A model generated the notes under the pieces. That model searched no databases, was not told the origin of the DNA, and saw only the letters and a program-made list of their open reading frames with translations. The position numbers were made by a program, and so were the translations under genes. From Sceloporus undulatus (lineage: Eukaryota > Chordata > Lepidosauria > Squamata > Phrynosomatidae): 64,000 bases of DNA. Positions 11,001 to 26,700 of the stretch are shown here, in pieces; the stretch's first letter is position 1, and the number at the start of each line of letters is the position of its first letter. Location: positions 107,897,129-107,961,128 of the forward strand of contig NC_056527.1 of the NCBI RefSeq assembly GCF_019175285.1, written 5' to 3'.

Positions 11001-11722
11001 CAGTAAATATTTAAGAATAGCAAGAAATGGAAAAGGCAGCTGGAGTGCAGCAGGGCAGGTTGGGCTGATGCAAGTAGAAGAATTGATAAGTTATAGGAAG
11101 TGGGAAGGATAGAAAGAGTCATTGTACCCCTCTGCTACCTTATTTTACAATGAGTCCCGCCAGACTCTTCTAAGCTTACTTCTGAGTAATCTTACAAAGG
11201 AATGTGCTATAAAACATATTCAAATTGCTGCTGTACAAGTGTGGGACAGAAGCTTTAAAAAATCCACTAGGATACCCACCAAGTTAAAAGCATGCCAGAG
11301 CTTCTGTCCCTGATATTCTTACAGATTTATTCCCCACCCTGTGAATTTTGTTATCAGGATTTTTTTTATTGATTAGAACAAATTTACCCGCTTTTTGTCT
11401 CCATAAACACTGGTGATCAATACTGTTGGAAGTCATCCAGTGGCTTGAAAACTCCAAACCATCCATACTTCCCCTCTGTTCAGCCTCCTTGAAAATTGGG
11501 GAAGAGGCCTGTGAGTGCCCTTCTTAAGTGTTAACTTTCATGAACCAGAATTGTGTTTTTCTTGGGAAAAAGACATTTAGGCATTCTGTGGCTGTTTCCC
11601 CAAAATCCAACTGCTTCCCATGTACAGTCTGTATGTTTTTAACAAACCAAAATCAGCCAGAGACAAAAAAAGATGTCCCAATGCCTTTTTGCCATTGGGA
11701 TACTTTTGTGTTCCATCCAATG
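11001..11722. other. Intergenic or 3' UTR, nothing recognised
   Basis: AT-rich sequence without a supportable coding region or repeat. It may be 3' UTR of the SCAN-KRAB gene if the distal polyadenylation signals are used. Confidence 0.35.
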
Positions 11723-11957
11723 TACAGTTGGCGCTACATATTCATGGAGTCTTTATCAAAGGATTCAACCATCCATGGTTTGAAAATTTTCCAAAAAGAT
11801 ATAAATTCCAGAAATCAAATCTTGATTTTGGTATTTTATATAAGGATACCACTTCACTATGCCATTACATTTAATGGGATTTGAGCATCCACAGATTTTG
11901 GTATCCACGGTGAGTCCCAGAACCAAATCCAAGTGTATATCAAGGGCCTGCTGTAAT
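11723..11957. repeat. Interspersed repeat, family F ('gtatccacgg' element)
   Basis: Ends 'acagttggcgctacatat' and 'tcaagggcctgctgt' are inverted relatives. The inside contains 'ggattcaaccatccatgg', 'tcttgattttg', 'tttaatgggatttgagca' and 'ttttggtatccacgg'. Related copies are at 41984, 43652 and 61470. A non-autonomous DNA element is likely. Confidence 0.65.
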
Positions 11958-12559
11958 GTATAAGGATCTTTAAACTCCTGTGTGTTTTAAAGAACCCCTT
12001 AATGCAACAAGACAGAAGCAATAATTTCTGTTTGTTTGCAAGTTGGCCCCATTCAGAATCACAATGGAATTTTCATTGGGGTCAGGAAATATAGGCATTG
12101 TACATTATACCCTAAACCCAACCTTCAGTACACCAAAATTCTCATTGGGGTCCACAAATCCCCCAGAACTCATTCAGTGCAAGGCTTTTATTCTGGTGCA
12201 TGAGGGTTAAGGAAGGTGCGCCTGCAACCAGAAATGTTTCTGTGTCTAACGTTTAAAGAGCTGAGAATACCTGTGTGACTAGTACAAAGGAAGCAAGATG
12301 GATATCGAATGGAAGTCTAATAAATACTTCCTAGAGCTGTTGGGAGAACAGCAATCCCAAAAATCTGGAGGTTTTTAGCAGAGCAGGTGGAAAAGTACTT
12401 CCAGCTGGAAGCCCTCTAAAATAAAGTGTAACCATGAGGTAGGGTTAGAGTCATGGATTAAGACTCTGGAATTCTGGGTTCAGATATTTTTACAAAGATC
12501 ACTGGGTGACTTTTAGCCAGTCATTGTTCAACAATAGAACATACTCACTTGGGGTGTGG

Positions 12560-12690
12560 TTAAGTCTCCTTTTTGGGAGGTTGTGAAACAGGTTGGATGG
12601 CCATCTGTCAGGGGTGCTTTGATTGTAAGTTCTTGCATGCCAGGACTGGATGGACCTTGGGTTCTCCTCCAACTCTATGATTCTGTGACA
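12560..12690 (+). repeat. CR1-like LINE, 3' end fragment
   Basis: Contains 'ggatggccatctgtcagggg', 'tgctttgattgtaagttct' and 'ccaactctatgattctgtg', the usual 3' terminus of CR1-type LINEs in sauropsids. Confidence 0.75.
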
Positions 12691-14254
12691 ATCTCTCAGC
12701 CTAACCTACCTCCTAAGGTTTTGTTGTGAGAACAGAAAAAAAGGACTGCATACCTCACCTTTGGGCTGTAGCGGTGGAGGGGGGAGGCATTATATGAGTA
12801 ACACCAAGGGATCGTTGCATTTATGAATTTTCTACCTTCTGCATTGCACACCTTTTAAGGTTTTTTTCCCTCTGTCAACAATCTGCCACACTGACAAGTG
12901 GAACATGATGTAATGCAGACAGGTTTCATTGTGACTGTTGCTCCATCCTCCCCCTTTACCACAGGCCTTCCTTTTTGAACATGCACAGACTCAACTGATC
13001 TTGTTCATGCATTGTTATTTTTTAATATTTTTCAATACTGCAACAGTGAAGCAGTTTTCTAAATATCACTGCTGCAGCTTCCAGTGCAATCATTTGCACA
13101 ACATGGATTCTGGCATCAGGATTTCCATGCATAAGGGGGGGAAAATAGAATGAAATTAACAGTATTTGCAAATGCAATGCCCTTTTATAGTGACTAGAAC
13201 TTTCTGGTTCAGATCAGTGATCTCTCTAGCTTAGCGTTCTTGCACATAGCAACCAGATCCCAAACGAGATCTCAGGTTAATCATGGAAAGATTACAGATG
13301 TGTACAGTATTCTGGTCCAAAAGCTTGCCACTTCCAGCTTGATATTGCAGTGGTGAATGTGGATTGAGTCCCTAATCCTTTGTTTAATGAGCATGGGGAA
13401 TATGTGGCGCTCCAGGTGTTTACCAGACTTCACCTCCCATCTTCCCTTGGCATTGGCTATGCACTCGAATTGCAGTCCAAAATCTGGAGGGCCACATGTT
13501 AACTCCCTCTTGCTCTACATCTAAACAGTTGTGTTGATGCTACTGGCTAGTGACTTGCCTGCATAGGTGACCAAACAAGAAAACATTTGTAAATTGGAAG
13601 GATGAAGTTATTGTACAAATGGATTTGCATATTTTGAGAAGAGAGCCTGATGCTAAATACCAGATTTTAGACACGTCATCATCTCCCTTCATGGGAAGCC
13701 CAGTCATTTTCCAACAGAAAATGCATTTGCAGCTTTAAATGTAATGGTCTCTGATTTTAAAAACATCTATTTATGAAATCTGGCACCAATGGAACATTTG
13801 CTCCCATTTTAAATACCTGTATGAACCTTTCCCAAATTAGATGAAGGCCATGGCAGGCAAACGGATTTAAACTTCCCTGTCTAGCCTGTGGTCCCAAAAT
13901 CCACCTGACCCAAACAGCCATATGGAAGCTCAAATCATGAAAAAACACATCTAGTGTATAAACACTCCGTTTGGGGAGGAAAATGAATGAATTTCAAAAA
14001 AAATCTGAATGATTGTAGAATCATAGATGTGAATTGAAAAACAGAAATAAACTATTTAGTGCATTAAAAGTATTTAAACAACTTTCTGTTGTTCTTGTCT
14101 TGCCTTTATTGACAAATGCAACTACTTAACTTTTGCTGAAACTTTAATATAGTTGGGAGAGAAACACTGGTATTGGTTCAAAGGTGGCTTATACAACATT
14201 TTAAAATGAGTCCCCTGCACATTTATGCAGGAGTAAACAGATCAAGCCTGAAAT
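12691..14254. other. Intergenic, one diverged foldback repeat
   Basis: A weak family K foldback copy lies at about 13405-13500 ('gcagtccaaaatctggaggg'). I recognise nothing else; no supportable gene. Confidence 0.35.
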
Positions 14255-14445
14255 CTCCCTGGAATACTCCACTATAGGCAATAGCCTATGGAATTCTGGG
14301 ATTTGCAGTTTGGGGACATTTAGGCTTCTCCGAGAGTTCTAGTGCTTCACCAAACTACAAACCCCAGGATTCCATATGATACAGCCAGCGCTGTTAAAAT
14401 GGAATCGCAGAGCGATAATTGTGCATTGTGAAAGGGGCCTTAGAC
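14255..14445. repeat. Foldback MITE, family B
   Basis: Arms with 'ctatggaattctgggattt' and 'caaactacaaaccccaggat' mirror each other; the right end 'gcattgtgaaaggggcctta' is the family B terminus. Confidence 0.65.
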
Positions 14446-15039
14446 CTAAAGCCAACCCTGCTTGCTATATTCTTTCCGGCATGTTCCCTGTGTTAAAGGA
14501 AATACTGTGTCAAAGGGAATATTTGATGCACTGAAAGCCAAATGCATTGGAGTCCCTGCATGCAAACAGCATCCTGGGTTGTAAAACTAGGCCTCTGTAA
14601 CATTTTGAAGTCATTCTGAATTTCAGAAGTCAGAGGCCTGAATACTATTGTTGATCCCAACTAAAAATAAACCAAGTTAATCAACTAGTGAATGTTGTCC
14701 TTGGGACCAGCTAATGAGTGGCAAGTCAACAGATATATAAATCCCATTATTTTACTAAGTCTCTAACTGGATCTAACAACAGGTTTCAGCCACACACTCC
14801 TCCTCCTTGCTGTCCTGGGGTTTCCAAACTGGATATAAAAGGTAAAAGTTAATAATGCTGTTCCTAACACACATCCCTTGTGCCTTTAACAGCAGCATGT
14901 CAAATGGCCTACAGTTCACCAGGTGAAGGTTTTTCCCCTGTTTGTTCTGACATGTGGATACAGGATAACTGCCCCATCTGTGGAGTTTCTACCTGCCATG
15001 AAGATCTGAGTGTTGAACTGCAATACTCAAGAGCAGGGC

Positions 15040-15213
15040 TCAGTTCCCCATTGAGCCACGGAAACCCACTGGGGGACGTTTGGCAAGTCCCACGCTCTCA
15101 GCCTCAGGAGAAGGCAATGGCACACCTCTGAACAAATCTTGCCTGAAAATCCCATGATAGTTCACTTTAGGGTTACCATAAGTTGGAAATGACTTGAAGG
15201 CACACTGTGTGTG
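15040..15213 (+). repeat. tRNA-derived SINE, head truncated
   Basis: Forward SINE: 'ccacggaaacccactggg', 'tctcagcctcaggagaagg', 'ctgaacaaatcttgcc' and 'ggaaatgacttgaaggcaca', running directly into the CA/TA microsatellite. Confidence 0.75.
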
Positions 15214-15226
15214 TTTCTCTTTGACT

Positions 15227-15595
15227 GCTACATGCATGTGTGTGTATGTATATACACATATATATCTTTCATAGTCACTACTGTGTGTGTGTGAAAGAGA
15301 GATACTGTACATACATATATAAACACATATGCATATACACATATATAAACACAGATATACATATATAAACACACACACACACACATATATATATACAAAC
15401 ACATATGTACATACACATTTATATCAACACATGCACATATATACATACATATACACAAAAACGCATAGTTATGTATACATCTATATATACACACACATAT
15501 AATATACATATAAATATATATGAACATAACATATACATATATAAACACATACATATATAAATAAATACACACACACACACATATGTATATATGCA
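15227..15595. repeat. Compound CA/TA microsatellite
   Basis: About 370 bases of alternating acac, tata and acat units grown from the SINE tail. Long translations through it on the minus strand (Tyr/Val/Cys/Ile-rich) are artefacts of the repeat. Confidence 0.95.
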
Positions 15596-15936
15596 GCAGA
15601 GCAAATAGAGGAGAGGAATACTGCCATACTGTGACCCAATGGCCTTTTCCTGGCCTTTGAGAAGCCTCCAGAGGGAAAAAGAGCCTCCTCTTTCTCTGCT
15701 GCCAAACCTGAACACAGCTCTGAGGTGGAACCTGTGAGTAACTCCTCCAAGGGTTAAAACATCCGGAGCTGCTCCTAGAGAGGCCTCCGGAGGTTGGTCC
15801 CTTCCTTTCCCCTTCCGCCCAAAGCCTCTGGGTTCAGATCCTGCCTTTTCTCTTCCAAGCAAAGGGAACAAGAAAGGGGTGAGTTTCTGCCCTTTGGGTC
15901 CTGAGAGGTGGGAGGTTTGGAGTTGGATCTTCTCTG

Positions 15937-16310
15937 GCTGCATCCAGACTGGAGAAATAACCCGGTTTGGCACCGCTTAACTCTTTGTCTGGCTCAAGGC
16001 GATGGCATTCTGGGAGTTGGAGTGTGTTGTGGGGCCCAGAGCGGAGCAGAGCTCCGCTCTGGACCCCACAACATACTCCATCTCCCAGAATGCCATAGCC
16101 TTGAGCCAGGGTCTAACAGACTCCCAGAATTCCATAGCTTTCAGCCAGAAAAAGAGTTAAAGCAGTGCCAAACGATGCAGCTTCAGACTCCCAGCTCCCT
16201 TATTAGGCTGCATCCACACTGCAGAAATAATCCGGGTTGATACTGTTTTAACCACCACGGCTCAATGCTGTGGAAATATGGGGGCAGTAGTTTGTTGTGG
16301 CACCAGACAG
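15937..16310. repeat. Foldback MITEs, family A: one copy plus one arm
   Basis: 15937-16183 is a foldback with an extra central hairpin (16027-16075, GGAGCAGAGCTCC centre). 16207-16310 is another left arm starting 'ggctgcatccacactgcag'. They lie 350-700 bp upstream of the second SCAN gene's start. Confidence 0.7.
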
Positions 16311-16653
16311 CCAAAAAATGCCAGACATCTGGAGGAGAGGGAACAAAATTTGAATGGTGAGCATTGTGGTTTATTTAAATGGTGAAACACCTCTCCGGAG
16401 GCCCTTTCACACGACTCAGGACCAAAAACACATTGCAGAAATAATAATGCATGGAAGGCTCCAGAACCAAGCCTCAGCGGATAGCAAGGACCCACTGTGA
16501 TCTTAAAATGTGCAACATCCATTGATCTAGGGAAACTATCCCTTTTTTCCCTAATAGGATCATGCCTACACTGTCTCAGCAAAGATTACTCTAAGCGTTT
16601 CCTTCGGTGAGAAAGACTGGAACCGAGAGGAGGCTGCCGTTGCAAGAAACACG

Positions 16654-19141
<2,488 letters not shown>

Positions 19142-19165
19142 GAGCTGCTCCATTCATCTCTTGTA

Positions 19166-19501
19166 GTGGTCCCTCCACATTCGCTTGGGTTTTGGGTGAA
19201 GGACCCCGTGAATGTGGAAAACTGAAAATTAAAAAAAAAACACCTCTATTCTTTTTATCTGAGAAAATGTTTTTCTAGGAATCTCCAGTGCCCCAGTGCA
19301 ACTCTATGGTCAACATCCAGAAGTTGATCATAGGATCATGCTGGAGGAACTACAAAGGCCTAGAGAAGTTCTCCAGCACAACTCTATGGTCAACTTCTGG
19401 CAGAGTTTCACTGGAGGACCTAGATAGAACATATTAATCAAAACTTTGTATAATTAAATCCACAAAAGGGAAATCCACAAATGTGGAGGGCCAACTGTAT
19501 T
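19166..19501. repeat. Interspersed repeat, family E
   Basis: Starts 'tggtccctccacattcgctt' and ends 'atgtggagggccaactgta', an inverted pair of termini, 25 bases after the stop of the second SCAN gene. The internal unit 'caactctatggtcaac' occurs twice. Confidence 0.7.
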
Positions 19502-19956
19502 TCTGTATAATTTCTTTATTTGCTCATTTGGTTATCTCAGAAGTTAAATTTCAAGGCTCAGTCTGTGAAAGAAGGGAACTAGGTGAATAAGCTACGAATG
19601 GAGGAAGTCTTTTGGATTTGCAGATTTCAACTGGCTCAGCTCTTGCTATAATAGCAAAACTTGACTATTCCTTATTTCAAGCTAAGCTTTAAACTCTGAG
19701 CCATGCGTGGTGAAATCTTGAAAGAGGTAAGGAATGTCTCTTGATCAACAAACTTATCTGTGCCATCTCTGAAGTAAATTCTACTATATTCAGGTGGCTT
19801 TACTCCCAGGTAGGTGTGCCCAATATTGCACTTAGGCCTCAGACTCCAATTCTCTGCACACTAAAGTGGATCTTGTTTCTGAGCTCAACATGCATAGGAT
19901 TAAATTTTTGGTTGATTAACTGATTTTCAAGAGATCAGTTTATTAACTCTGCACAA

Positions 19957-19962
19957 AATAAA
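19957..19962 (+). terminator. Candidate polyadenylation signal AATAAA
   Basis: The first perfect AATAAA after the second SCAN gene, about 0.8 kb downstream of its stop. If used, the family E repeat forms part of the 3' UTR. Confidence 0.35.
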
Positions 19963-20432
19963 GGTACTTCTGGGAAGTACTGTCATATTTCAAGAAAGTG
20001 TCTGTTCTGTGTGGGTTGGGGAAGTGATTATTATAGTACCTAGAAGAACAGACTTATGGGGGGACAATAGTGGAAACATATCTAGTAAAATTACTGGTAG
20101 CAGGAGTATCCTGGGAGCTCTTGAAGTTTACCAGTGTTTATGGGCAAGGAAGTCCCTAAGGTGATGATTCAAGGAGGGATCACCATGTGCCCCCCTCCCC
20201 CATTAAATATGTGTAGGATTATAGCTTTAGGCAGATTTCATAAGCTTCATCCATTGGGGTGAATGACATTCAACCAACCATCCTGTGTTCTATCTAAGCA
20301 GGTTTGCACCATCTATTCTTCTGAATGTTTTGATCAGTCCTTGTCTGATACTCAAGAGGGTAGGGAATTGCATTCAGTTTTAGCTTCATTGATAGTCCAA
20401 ATTTGCAGAGAGTAAGCCTAGACTTTGTTTTC

Positions 20433-20787
20433 CTCCCCCCCCCCCCCCCCATCTTCTGATAATGTATCTTCTACTTCATTTGCAGCCAAGGAAGGCCTTG
20501 ATGAAGTACTCACCACTTACAATGGACAGAGAGCACAAAAGCCTTTTAGTTCTGTTTGTCCTGCAAGGTTTGGAGTCGAGGTTAAGCTGTTAAAGAGTGG
20601 TGATGGCAGCTTTGACAATATTTTACTTGATTCTGGTGAACCAAAACATGCCAGAAGAAAACAATTTTCATGGGCACACACCCTGGTAAAGTTCGACATC
20701 TGTGTCTGCTTCTATCATTTGGTGGAAACTGAGGGAATATCAAAGAGACAGGAATGTCATCCAACTATGCCCGATACAGAATGGTAG
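20433..20787 (+). other. Unidentified open frame next to a C homopolymer
   Basis: A run of C (about 20433-20450) is followed by 'acttcatttgcag', which looks like a splice acceptor at 20485. An open stretch continues to 20787. The translation (for example 'KLLKSGDGSFDNILLDSGE') matches no family I recognise. It could be an extra exon, a decayed gene or chance. Confidence 0.2.
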
Positions 20788-20799
20788 CAATGAGGTCAG

Positions 20800-23250
20800 T
20801 TTCCAGATTATTTAGCATGTTATTTCTGAATCTCTTGCTGGAGGAGCTGGTATTTCATCATGGCCTGCAGCATGGACTCAAAGCCCAAACTAGCAGATAC
20901 TGCTAGAAGGACTTGAATAATTGCTATTTTGAGGAGAGCTACTGATGATTTTTGTACCAAGATAGAGTTGCTGTATCAGAAGTACCCTTTTGGAGCTTTG
21001 CTGTACTAATGTCAGAAGCTGACTGTTCCCATCAAGGTGTCTGGAGGGGGCATCTAAAAGAACAAAATCTGTTCAGCAGCAGAGAAACATGTTGCTAAGG
21101 AAAAACAACACCTTTCACCATGACTGGTGGGAGCAATTGAAAGGCTTGGTCTACATCTGAACAAAGGACATAACCCGGGGGAAAACAGGGTGCAGCCTAA
21201 CCCAGGTGAAAACAAACTCCAGGTCTTGCAGTGGAAAGAAAATTGACCTACTGGCCTGGTGAACTTGTATTCCTTCAACATCAGCTTGATGTACAGAAAT
21301 CAATAGGTTTCATATTACTGACACAAAAGTAACATCTGTTAATTTTTGTATATCAAGCTTTTCTTAAAGGCAAAAGTATAGTAGGTGGCTGAAAATCTGG
21401 CAAGCCAGTGCAGGGAAGACAGGATGGCGAATAAAGATACACACGTGGTTCCTTTTCAGGGTCTACAGTTGCTAAGGATAACTTCATGGGCTGCAAGAGT
21501 ACTGATTTTGAAGTGATCACATAGGGCTGGATAGTGACACTTCTGTTTTAAATCCTTGAGGTCAAACTGAGGTAGCTGTTAAGTATTTGCCTTGTTCCTT
21601 TTAAAATAGTAAAAATCAATGCAGCATCTGTTTTATGTAATGTATTTTCCCCTTTTCCTAGACATTGTCTAGGTTTGACTGAAGACTACATGTTATCAAA
21701 CATTTACAAGTCAAAACATTGGTTTTAATAAAGCCTGTCAACAGTTGTTGCTGTTTCTTAAGCAGGATGCTTCTTTCTTTTGTAAGCACTTCATTGTTTT
21801 AGCAAAAAGGCACACAGCAGGTGAAAATGAAACATTGGATATTTAATGATGAAGGTGCATTCTACAGATGTAACCAAAATATGTGGATTCCTCTTCACAC
21901 TATGATTCTTTACAATCAAAGAATCATGGAGGTATTCTGATGTCAGACTGCTAATCTTACCAGCCCTAACATCTAATGGTGAAGAATGATGGGAATCGGG
22001 AAGGCCACATGATTCCTGTCTCCAGTGCATATGTTATGCACTTAGGTTTAGATAAGGGGAGAGATTCAACTTTTCTTACAGCAGAATCCACCTCTTTAAA
22101 AAAAAACACACACATAGTATAGTCAAGCATTTGTAGACTATAGGGTTTCTTCATATCATTCTCATGGTTAAGAGTAAATGTTAACGTTTAAGGTTTTTGG
22201 AGCAATTTTTGTTTAACCCTCTGATCTCCATTTCCATCACTCTCAAAATGGTGACAAAGGAATGTGATATCACTTCCTGTAACCATTTTTAGAGGAAAAC
22301 ATGCATTTAGGCCTGTTGGAGGGATGCTGTGCACAGGGGTGCCTAGGAGAAGGGAATGGGCCTCCATGCAGTTGCTTACCCCCAATCTAGAGGGCCAGAA
22401 ATTTATCATCTATGTTCCATGCGATCTAGACTACTGACCACCTGGGAGAGCAATATTTTCTCCTCTTGGGGGATTTGCTGGATTTTGAACCATGACAGTA
22501 ATCCACTATCAGATCCTACCATAGCCTATTTATCTGATGTCCTTTTAACAGGTACTATTGAAGTGGGAGGTGTCTGGCGCACTGGTTACATTATACATTG
22601 GTTCTCTTGGTATTCACAGACAAGAGTCTCATAAATCAGTGCTCATCAGATACGTTGAGAGCATACATCCTGCAGTCCTACAACCAGCATAGACTGGAGG
22701 ATACTACACTACATTCTCAGTTCTCCATGCAACAGTGATAACACTAGCCTAAAATCAATTTTTTTAAGAATCACTAAGACAATATTAGGTGATGGCCATA
22801 TAAATATTAAGTGTGGGGACATATAAATATGATATGATATTTCACAAACTTACTAGCTCTGCATACTGGTCAAGAAACATATCTTTTCCATTTTCCATAT
22901 AAGCACTCAACACACTAGAAGCATATCATAAAATAAGACTAGTATACTTTTTAAAAACTTGATAAAGTCATGGTCATGATAGGCAACCTAGTGCCCCCCA
23001 TTTATTTTATTTCATTGGTTTTGTTTTTTACTACAGCTTTCACAAGCTCCAGGCTGTTTAGCCAGTAATCAGGAACACTGGAATCCAAATTATCTAGAGG
23101 GCGCCCAGTTGCATAACCCATGCTCCTGAATCCTTTTGCCAATATAACAAGATTACTATACACATTCAGCATTGTATTTCCAGCATCACTGACCATTTTT
23201 GTCCTGATACAACGGAAAATCCAAAGCACACTTGCTAGCTAGAAAATTTG
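20800..23250. other. Intergenic, little recognised
   Basis: AT-rich sequence between the second SCAN gene and SLX1A. I see no supportable coding exon. TTTATT at 23001-23006 could be a minus-strand AATAAA for SLX1A, 730 bp past its stop. Confidence 0.35.
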
Positions 23251-23289
23251 AACATATGACTTCCAGCAATCTAGTCTAGGGGAAGATAA

Positions 23290-23400
23290 CTTGACACCTT
23301 CCAGCAGTTTTGTACTACAACTTTCAGAAGCCACAACAAGTGTGATCAAGTCCGGAATTATAGGCTTTGTAGTCGAAATATCTTGGGTAACCCAATGTGA
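23290..23400. repeat. Foldback MITE, family K (diverged)
   Basis: 'gtactacaactttcagaag' and 'aggctttgtagtcgaaata' form opposed arms of about 50 bases each. Confidence 0.4.
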
Positions 23401-23735
23401 CATTTCCTTGATCAAGTCATTGTTTACTCTGTTCTTCCCAGAGACTCTTTAAGAATGCTGTCCCCCACATCACATCCTCATTTCATAGATATCCTGCCCA
23501 ATTCTTGGTCCTTCTATTTAATTATTGCACTTCAGAAAATTAATTAGTTCATCATTTGATGCATGATTCTGGGGCTGGGAGACAAAAGGTCCTAGATCCA
23601 GCTGGGAAAGAGGCAAGTGGAAAAATACAGTGCATGAGAAGAGGCAACGGAGCTGGTCCATTCTAAGCATTCCTACATATTCTTCTGGAGGGAGATCAGT
23701 CTTGATGACTTTTAAAAAAAGTATTTGTTCCCCCT

Positions 23736-26700
23736 TCATAGTTGCAGTTCATTAGCCCAATGTTCCTGCATGATAAAAGAAGGAAATGTGGTTATATGGA
23801 ACAAAGAAAATTAGTAGAATTTATAGTGTGTAGGTATAAGCTCTATGCCAGAATTTATAAATTATAGGTATAAGAACTAACATGGTGTAGTGGGTTGAAT
23901 ACTGGACTAGGAATCTGGAAGATTGGGATTTGAATCCCTTCTCAGCATTGGACACATACTGGGTAACCTAAGGCAAGTCACACTTTTTCAGCCTAAAAGG
24001 AAGGCAGTGACAAACCATTTCTGAATTAATCTTGCCAAGAAAACCTTATTATAGAATTGCTGTAAGTCAGGATCAATTTGAAGGCACTTAACAACTTGCC
24101 CCTAGGGAAGTGAGGTGGTAAATAAAGGGGATATTTATCTAGTTTAAGGAAACAAATAACTGTTGGTGGCCAAGGGGAAAGAAAGCTCTTCCAGAGGAGC
24201 GTAAGAAAAAATGGCTTCAAGTACAAGAAGCATGTAAATCCCCTGCTTGAGCCCCATGCACTAAGAATAATCAAGAGTGATTTACCTGAGAGGACGTAGG
24301 ATCAGCTTCTAAGTCACCATAACAGCCTTTATGATGACGGATCAGATCTCCCCAAAGCACAAGATTCTTGCAACTAAGAAAAAGGGGGAAGAAAACCAAG
24401 AATCATAAGAGGGAATCAGTGCCAATATTTAAATTCTATCCACATTATGCATGTTTTTAATTCTCCATAGCACAGCAGGAGTTGCTTACCTTGGGCACTG
24501 GCCTTCTATGGGCAAGAACTGATTTGGTTCTTTCTCTAGGAAAAGACGAGCCAGGCAGGTTATATGAGCAACCATGGTGCAGCCTGTGTGAAAACAGCGC
24601 AAGAAGGTGTCGTCTTCTCCATCCTGCAAAGAAAAAAATCATAAATAGAGGCCTTAACTTCCAGCAGAATCCTCCCTGCACCATCCCCAAAAGAAGAAAT
24701 GTATAGGACCAAAAATACCAGCATACTTTAGCTTTAAGCTTTTCTGCTAGTACCTATGCCACAATGGAGGAATTTTAACCTTTTAGAATTTTTTTTTGGG
24801 GGGGGGGGGAATACAAAATCTGAGAAACCAGCAGATGTCAGGATTCCCTCTGGTGACCCCCCAAAATCCTGAGCACCCCCACCCTCCAGTAAACCCAGCC
24901 CTCCACTTAGGTAACCAATGTACTCTGACTTGGTACATCTCTTCATCCAAGCATAAGACTGTTTTGTCCCAGTATATTTTTGAGGGCTGGAACATAGAAC
25001 TGGCCCTCCTTCCAGAGAGCTCCATTTTCACGTCATTCAGGAATCCTGCCCATTCCCACCTCTAGACCATTTTCTTGCTGAAGAATCCTATTAACCCACT
25101 GCTGTATTACCTGGAACCTTTTCAGACAGACGCTACAACGTTTCAGAGCGACTCCCTGTTCTTCTGAAGGTACTGGCTTTGCTCCCTTGGTCTCCTTGAC
25201 AGCTCGCACTGGTCCAAAGGCCACTGGCATGTGCAGAGGAGGTTCCAAGCCGGGAGGGAAATCTCGAGAGTATTCCTGCTTGAGCCAACGTACTGTGAGA
25301 GGCAGCCGGCACCAAGGAGCAACTCGGAGCATGTGGGCTAAGACACGCAGGTGGAAGTCAAACTGACGCTCTCGTGAGGTCCGGCGGGTAACATGGGTGA
25401 GACGGCGGGAAGAGTGTGGGTGTTGCCAGGCCCACTCAAACTATGAGAATGAATAAGAAAGTAAGTCAAATCAAAGGAGTTTGCCGACGACTCTTAAGCA
25501 CTGCAAACTCTTTGTACAAGCTGAAATGACTAAGCTGAGGTTATCGCACTTTTGACTTATCATGAGACAGCATGACTCATTGGAAAAATTAATGCTTGGT
25601 GAAGTGGAATCCAGTAGGAAAAGAGGACAGTATTACAGGTGGAAAGATGCAAGGAAACCATGGCTCCAAGTTTGCAAGATCTTATATGGGCTGTTAATAA
25701 TGACGTGTCTTGTTGATCTCTCATTTAGAGGGCTTCCATAAGTCAAAGCTGACTTGATGGCATTTAACAATAGCAACATAGTAAGGATAAGTGAGCATAA
25801 ATAAAAAGCACCTTACCCGGAGGGCTGCCACATCTGAAGGGAAACCATGGACAATCAACACCATGTCCCTGCAAGAAGAGAAGAATGCTCAATCTCCCAG
25901 TAGGCATGACCCCAAGTTCAAAATTCTCAGCAGAACCTAATAGTCCCTTCAGAATAGCAGGAACAGAAGACTAAGGCCTAACTATCACTATGGTTTAAAC
26001 CAAATCTGATTCCAAATGATTCGGTTTAAAGCACCACGGTTCCCGCTTAATTCCAATAGTTGAAGCGATTTGGAAAGGGGGGGACATAGTTTTTTCCCAT
26101 TTAACCAGTGTCAAAGATGCTGGTAAAATGGGATGTTTTTTGGACTGAATCAATTTGTTTAGAAACAAATCGATTCAGCAAAAGTGGGAAGCAGGAGGAT
26201 TTGAATCAAATTCAAATCCACCTTGGTTCCCACTGGCAGTGGCTCTTCCCTGGCCCCTGCCATGTCTACCTCCGTCCCCAGGCTTCTCCCATCACTGGCC
26301 TCTCTTGCCTGCTCTGTCCCTGGCTTCTCTGTCCCCGGCACCTTGCCTTCTGGTCCCCATGGCCTCCTTACTGTCCTCCCCTTGCTGCTGTCCTGAACCG
26401 ATTCCTGAAACCGGTACAAACACAGTAAGAAACACTGTATTTGCTGAACCGGTTTCAGAAATTGGATCTAAAGGTAAGTGGGAATTAGGCCTCTAGGTAC
26501 AGCACAGTAATAGGAAATTTGAAGGGCATATAACTCAATTGCTGAGGATGTGCTTTATTTCAGTCCCCACCATATCATTAGGGCTTGAAACCCTGCCAGC
26601 CGCTGCCAGTCAGAGTTAGCAATGCTGAACTAGATGGGACCAATAGCCTAATGTGTCACTAAGGCAGCTTTTTGTGTTCCCATAAATTACCAAGGCCCAC

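Noticed and set aside
15229-15595. CRISPR-like or satellite array
   Set aside because: The units are 2-4 bp and vary continuously; this is a microsatellite in a vertebrate genome.
15040-15973. Several minus-strand open frames rich in Tyr, Val, Cys and Ile
   Set aside because: They are translations of the CA/TA microsatellite and its edges, not genes.
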